NCBI GenBank assembly: GCA_900551225.1
Contig: URUZ01000058.1
Location: 1 to 18,250 of the forward strand
From: an uncultured Clostridium sp.
GTDB lineage: Bacteria > Bacillota > Clostridia > Lachnospirales > Lachnospiraceae
DNA: 18,250 nucleotides
Direction of reading: 5' to 3'
The notes under the pieces are model-generated. The model was not told the DNA's origin, ran no database searches, and saw nothing but the letters and a program-made list of their open reading frames with translations. Below are positions 14,466 to 18,250 of the stretch, piece after piece; position 1 is the stretch's first letter, and each line of letters opens with the position of its first letter. The position numbers and the translations under genes were made by a program.

Positions 14466-15773
14466 TTACAGGATTGGCAGGTAGCCTAATATCATACCCA
14501 TTGCCATAAAGATCACGAAGATACCGATACACCACTTGAACAGAACCGCCTGATACTGTGCCAGGGTGATTTCCGTCTTATCCATCAGCAGGTAGATGAA
14601 GGGTACCAGCGGGCTTAAGAAGTGGAATGCCTGACCCATAAGGGCTGCAAATCCAATCTGAAGGCTGGTGAAGCCGTAAGCCTGGGCGGTTGCGGCCAGT
14701 GGCGGCAGCACGCCGTAGTAGAACGCGTCGTTGTTCAGAAGGTAAGTTCCGGGGGCGCTGATAAATGCGATAACAATTGCAAAGAATCTGCCCATGGACT
14801 CCGGAATCACGGATACCAGGAACTGTGCAATGGCGTTGGACATGCCTGCATCTTCCGGACCGTTGAGAACGCCCATCAGAACGCCTGCACCCAGAACCAT
14901 CATAACTACGTTGATCATATCAGGAGCAAAGTTCTCGATTACCTTTCTCTGCTGCTTTGTATTGGGGAAGTTCACAATCAGGGCGATTGCAATACCCACG
15001 CCAAACAGAATCGCAGAGGAGGCCAGGCCTTTAACCAGGACCACAATAATCGCAGCGGTTAAAATCAGGTTAAACCAAATCAGTTTAGGACGTTTCCAAG
15101 ATTTTTCTTCTTCCGACATCTCCATATGAACCGCAGTACCTGTCACATCCTTGCTGATGCCCAAGCGTTTGCGCTCTTTTAAACCCAGCCAGTAAGATAC
15201 GCCGATTACATAAATAGCGGACACAATCATACCGGGAACCAGAGGTCCGAAGATTTCACTGGCATCCAGATTCATAACAGACATTACACGGGCCGTGGGG
15301 CCGCCCCAGGGAATCAGGTTCATGATACAGTTCTGTAAAATGATCAGGGTCGCCAGATGGATCTTTTTAATCTTTAAACGATTATAGATCGGGATCATAG
15401 CGGAGCAGCAGATGATAACCGTGGTAGTTCCGTCGCCGTCCAGAGACACAACAGCCGCCAGCACAGCAGTGCCAACCAATACCTTCAGGGGATCGCCCTT
15501 GCACCACGAAACCACTCTGTCAACCATGGGATCAAACAGGCCTACGGCCAGCATTACGCCAAAGTACAGAATCGCAAACAACATCATGGAAAATGTTGAA
15601 GCCACGTCCTTGATACCGCTCATGGCATATTTCAGGGTATCCCATCCGTATCCGGCCAGCAGGCCGAAGATAATGGGGATAATAATCAAAGATGTAAAGG
15701 GACTTAATTTTTTTGCCATGATCAGCGCCATAAACACTACGATCATTGCAAACCCGAGAAACGCTAAATACAT
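14466..15773 (-). CDS. CitMHS-family citrate/proton (metal-citrate) symporter
   Basis: A 435-residue inner-membrane transporter with about eleven to twelve hydrophobic segments. Family marks are VVSLDGDGTTTVIICCSAM (108-126), the re-entrant NLIPWGGPTARVMSVM (152-167), a charged cytosolic loop near residues 198-230, and FISAPGTYLLNNDAFYYGV in the C-terminal half. CitMHS proteins import citrate bound to Mg2+ or Ca2+ with protons. The start at 15773 has GGAGG 7 nt upstream. It is 100 bp downstream of a hybrid sensor kinase in the same direction and ends in a strong terminator. The context with citDEF elsewhere in the window supports citrate as the substrate; metal preference cannot be told. Confidence 0.88.
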   Translation of the reverse strand: MYLAFLGFAMIVVFMALIMAKKLSPFTSLIIIPIIFGLLAGYGWDTLKYAMSGIKDVASTFSMMLFAILYFGVMLAVGLFDPMVDRVVSWCKGDPLKVLVGTAVLAAVVSLDGDGTTTVIICCSAMIPIYNRLKIKKIHLATLIILQNCIMNLIPWGGPTARVMSVMNLDASEIFGPLVPGMIVSAIYVIGVSYWLGLKERKRLGISKDVTGTAVHMEMSEEEKSWKRPKLIWFNLILTAAIIVVLVKGLASSAILFGVGIAIALIVNFPNTKQQRKVIENFAPDMINVVMMVLGAGVLMGVLNGPEDAGMSNAIAQFLVSVIPESMGRFFAIVIAFISAPGTYLLNNDAFYYGVLPPLAATAQAYGFTSLQIGFAALMGQAFHFLSPLVPFIYLLMDKTEITLAQYQAVLFKWCIGIFVIFMAMGMILGYLPIL

Positions 15774-15873
15774 AACTTTTCCTCCTCATATTAGAAACTT
15801 TATCATTTATATCTTCAACTCCTCCAGGATGGGGCCGGCTTCCCTCTCCCAGTGAGCTAAATTCATGTAAAAA

Positions 15874-18093
15874 CTACTTTCCGGTCTCCCGGATAATGGT
15901 GTCGATCAAAGTCTGGCACTCCAGCGGCTTTAAAAGCAGCGCGTGGATCAGATTCTTCTGGTAATACTCCAGAACCTTATCCTCCACCAGTCCTGTGACC
16001 AATATGACTTTACAGTCCACCCCCAGTTCCCTGGCCAGAGCCGCTATCTGGGCTCCGTTCATCTTCGGCATGGCGTAATCTGTGACAATCACGTCATAGC
16101 TGCCCTCTCTCAGGCAATCCTGTGCATCCAGCGGATTCCCGATAGCCGTCACATCAAAGCCTGCGGCTGTCAGCGCCTTCTCAAACATTTTCAGGATCTT
16201 CTTGTCATCCTCAACCAGCAGAATGTTCCTGCTGCTGCCTCCGGCTCCTGTCCGGGGCCGGGGGCGTTTCCCGCTGGGCCTGACTTCGCCCTGGCAGACG
16301 GGGATATAAATCGTAAAGCGGCTCCCCTCACCTACCTTGCTCTCCACCTGTATTCCGCCGTTTGCGGCCTCCAAAATGCTCTGGACCGTGGACAGTCCCA
16401 GACCAGTTCCCTCTCCCACCTGTTTGGTGGTAAAGAATGGATCGAATATATGGTTCAGCTGTTCCTCCCTTATGCCCTCCCCGTTATCCGCAACCGTGAT
16501 GCGGACATAGGAGTCCATATGCCTGGAAGTCTTGACCGCAGTCTCCGCTTCCCTGCCGCTGACCACGGTTCCCGTCATCTCCAGGATTCCGTCGCGGCTC
16601 TTCATCGCATAAAAGGCATTGGTGCACAGATTCAGAATAATCTGATTGAATTCTGTCTCGCTGCACAGGATATAACAGTCATCATCCCAGTTCATTTGTA
16701 CCTTCAGCCGCGCATTGGGCGGTATCACGGTGTCGATAATCCGCAGTACGCCTTCGGCGGCACTCTTTACATTCAAGGGTTTCACCGGCGCATTGGCATG
16801 TTTTCTGCTTAAGGATGCAATCTGCCTGATGATCTCCTTGGCTTTCTCAGCAGCGCTGTAGATCTCCTCAGCGCTTTCGTATATGTCATCCTGCTCTGTT
16901 CGATCGGCCATGATCATGCCGGAATACCCCATGATGGGGGTCAGCAGGTTATTAAACTCGTGGGCAATTCCCCCTGTGAGGGTTCCCATCAGCTGCAGTC
17001 TCTGGTCGTGGGACATCTGTTCCTCACGGCGGCGCAGCTCTTCCAGTTTGCTGTTCAATTCCCGCAGATATTCATTTTCCTGTTCCACCCGGGTGCGGGC
17101 TTTGGAGGATATCTGCAGTTTGTAGAGCACCACGGCAAATGTGGTCATAATGGCAATGGTCAGAAGGGAGATGGAAATCATGGCCTTGTTAATGGGCTGG
17201 GCGATCTCATTGTAGTCAATGACTGCGCTTACAATAATGAAATCATCCTGGAACCACACCGGCGTGTACGCCGCTATCTTCTTCACCCGTTTGGGCACTT
17301 CGTCGGCCCACCAGTAGGAATGGTAGATCTCCACAGCTTCTTTTCCCTGCTTCTGGTGCTCGATCAGTTCCGTCAGCTCAGTGAAGTCAAAATCAGGGTA
17401 CATCTTCTCCCTGCCCTCTATCACGTCGGAGCCAATCTGCTTCTTCACAGGGTGCATTAGGATGAGACCGGAGGAATCCTTGATCATCACATAACCGTTC
17501 TCCCCCACCTTTATATAGGAAGCAACCTTCTGGTACATGCGCTCAATGTTGATCACAAAGTACAGCCGCAGGCTGCCGTCCAGCGTTGGCATGGACAGTC
17601 CCAGATAATACTGGTTCTCCTCATCTTTTAAGATATCGATGCGGGAGTCCTGCTCTTTGCCAGAAAAGTGGTTTACGCTGGTATAGCTTCTGTCCTCTCC
17701 ACCCTGGATCAGCACCTGATGGTCACCGTCATCTTCCGGATCACTGCTGACCAGAAAGTTGGACACGTCCTCATTCTGAATCCGCATGTGCTCGGTCAGG
17801 AACTTCCGGATAGGCCCCTCCTCCCCCTGTTCCAGGTAGAGGGCACCGGCCTGCTGGTACTCGTCATATGTATTCACATCTACAAGATCCGCGAAATAAA
17901 AGTCCGTGTACACGGAAATGCTGTTGGACACTGCCTTGGAAATGGTCAGCAGCTGCTCCTCCTGCTCTTTTATGATCTGGGTTTTATACTGGTTGAAACT
18001 GTAGGCCAGAGCCCCCGTCAGGACCACCGCCAGCGCAAACGCCGCAGTCACGCCCAGGTTGAACCGGATGTTCTGTCTCTTCCATCGTTTCAT
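15874..18093 (-). CDS. Hybrid sensor histidine kinase with extracellular Cache-type domain and C-terminal receiver
   Basis: A 739-residue membrane protein. Transmembrane segments are near 13-32 and 303-325; between them lies a large extracellular domain resembling double Cache sensors of small ligands. A coiled coil (about 330-368) leads to a HisKA-type dimerisation helix with the phospho-acceptor His378 in GGIAHEFNNLLTPIMGYSG. The ATPase domain follows with the N-box (NLCTNAFYAM), VADNGEG, DPFFTTK and GTGLGLS. A Pro/Arg-rich linker (605-620) joins a receiver domain with acidic pair Asp629-Asp630, phospho-acceptor Asp672 (TDYAMP), Thr700 and Lys722. There is no DNA-binding output domain, so the signal must pass to another protein. 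The start has GGAGG 9 nt upstream. Its place before the citrate transporter suggests it senses citrate or a related acid, which is inference. Confidence 0.87.
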   Translation of the reverse strand: MKRWKRQNIRFNLGVTAAFALAVVLTGALAYSFNQYKTQIIKEQEEQLLTISKAVSNSISVYTDFYFADLVDVNTYDEYQQAGALYLEQGEEGPIRKFLTEHMRIQNEDVSNFLVSSDPEDDGDHQVLIQGGEDRSYTSVNHFSGKEQDSRIDILKDEENQYYLGLSMPTLDGSLRLYFVINIERMYQKVASYIKVGENGYVMIKDSSGLILMHPVKKQIGSDVIEGREKMYPDFDFTELTELIEHQKQGKEAVEIYHSYWWADEVPKRVKKIAAYTPVWFQDDFIIVSAVIDYNEIAQPINKAMISISLLTIAIMTTFAVVLYKLQISSKARTRVEQENEYLRELNSKLEELRRREEQMSHDQRLQLMGTLTGGIAHEFNNLLTPIMGYSGMIMADRTEQDDIYESAEEIYSAAEKAKEIIRQIASLSRKHANAPVKPLNVKSAAEGVLRIIDTVIPPNARLKVQMNWDDDCYILCSETEFNQIILNLCTNAFYAMKSRDGILEMTGTVVSGREAETAVKTSRHMDSYVRITVADNGEGIREEQLNHIFDPFFTTKQVGEGTGLGLSTVQSILEAANGGIQVESKVGEGSRFTIYIPVCQGEVRPSGKRPRPRTGAGGSSRNILLVEDDKKILKMFEKALTAAGFDVTAIGNPLDAQDCLREGSYDVIVTDYAMPKMNGAQIAALARELGVDCKVILVTGLVEDKVLEYYQKNLIHALLLKPLECQTLIDTIIRETGK

Positions 18094-18250
18094 AACAATG
18101 CACCTCCTGGTATTTCTTTTGTCTGGTATTTTTCATCTTTCTATATTATACTATAAACGTTACCTGAAGGGTGCTTATATATTATTTACACTTTTTTTTC
18201 CAGGCGGTTATCTTTGCTATAGATTTATTATAATTGCTCAATCTTAATAT
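18094..18250. other. Intergenic region upstream of the sensor kinase
   Basis: AT-rich with no gene. It holds a minus-strand TATAAT at 18145-18150 without a good -35, a run of eight T at about 18183-18200, and a nonamer CTGGTATTT at 18107-18115 repeated at 18123-18131, a 16-bp period, overlapping the ribosome-site region. It probably contains the kinase promoter. Confidence 0.35.

Noticed and set aside
15774..15873. Separate promoter for the citrate transporter (TTGAAG-17-TCTAAT)
   Set aside because: The start of transcription would fall inside the ribosome site, leaving no leader; co-transcription with the kinase is more likely.

Overview
The window looks like a chromosomal stretch from an anaerobic gut Clostridium of the Lachnospiraceae (Enterocloster/Clostridium clostridioforme-like). 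This rests on moderate GC, strong GGAGG ribosome sites before nearly every gene, citrate lyase genes, a SleB-type hydrolase and several LysR regulators. The genus is an inference, since no rRNA or other marker gene is present.

Layout. (1) 1-1618, plus strand: the 3' end of a DUF1538 membrane protein, overlapping by 4 bp a protein made of two fused PII-like domains. (2) 1645-5249, minus strand: NAD-type isocitrate dehydrogenase and, upstream of it, an aconitase-superfamily hydratase. (3) 5422-7391, plus strand: two tandem LysR regulators, the first divergent from the hydratase. (4) 7356-8476, minus strand: a two-gene CHR (chromate-type) transporter preceded by an unusual array of paired direct repeats. 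(5) 8731-9336, minus strand: a secreted SleB-like cell-wall hydrolase. (6) 9553-12312, minus strand: citrate lyase citD-citE-citF ending in an intrinsic terminator. (7) 12555-14310, minus strand: a decaying cassette of a frameshifted DUF1266-DUF2185 gene, a dCMP deaminase and a truncated Nudix gene. (8) 14466-18093, minus strand: a CitMHS citrate transporter with terminator, preceded by a hybrid sensor kinase.

Theme. Most of the window concerns citrate: uptake (CitMHS), probable sensing (hybrid kinase), cleavage (CitDEF) and conversion toward 2-oxoglutarate (hydratase plus isocitrate dehydrogenase). The best signal is a 46-bp dyad present twice, upstream of the hydratase (5339-5384) and upstream of citD (12409-12454). 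It has the same length, a nearly identical left half, and an identical placement over a TTGCCT -35 followed by a 17-bp spacer and a -10. A related, shorter element lies over the probable isocitrate dehydrogenase promoter. The adjacent LysR regulators are the obvious candidates to bind it, so this looks like a local citrate regulon comparable in logic to CcpC control of citB in Bacillus.

Other unusual points are an internal ribosome site and in-frame ATG between the two PII-like domains, six heptamers in three pairs spaced exactly 20 bp upstream of the CHR genes, a single-base frameshift in the DUF1266-DUF2185 gene, and a Nudix gene cut off inside its Nudix box.
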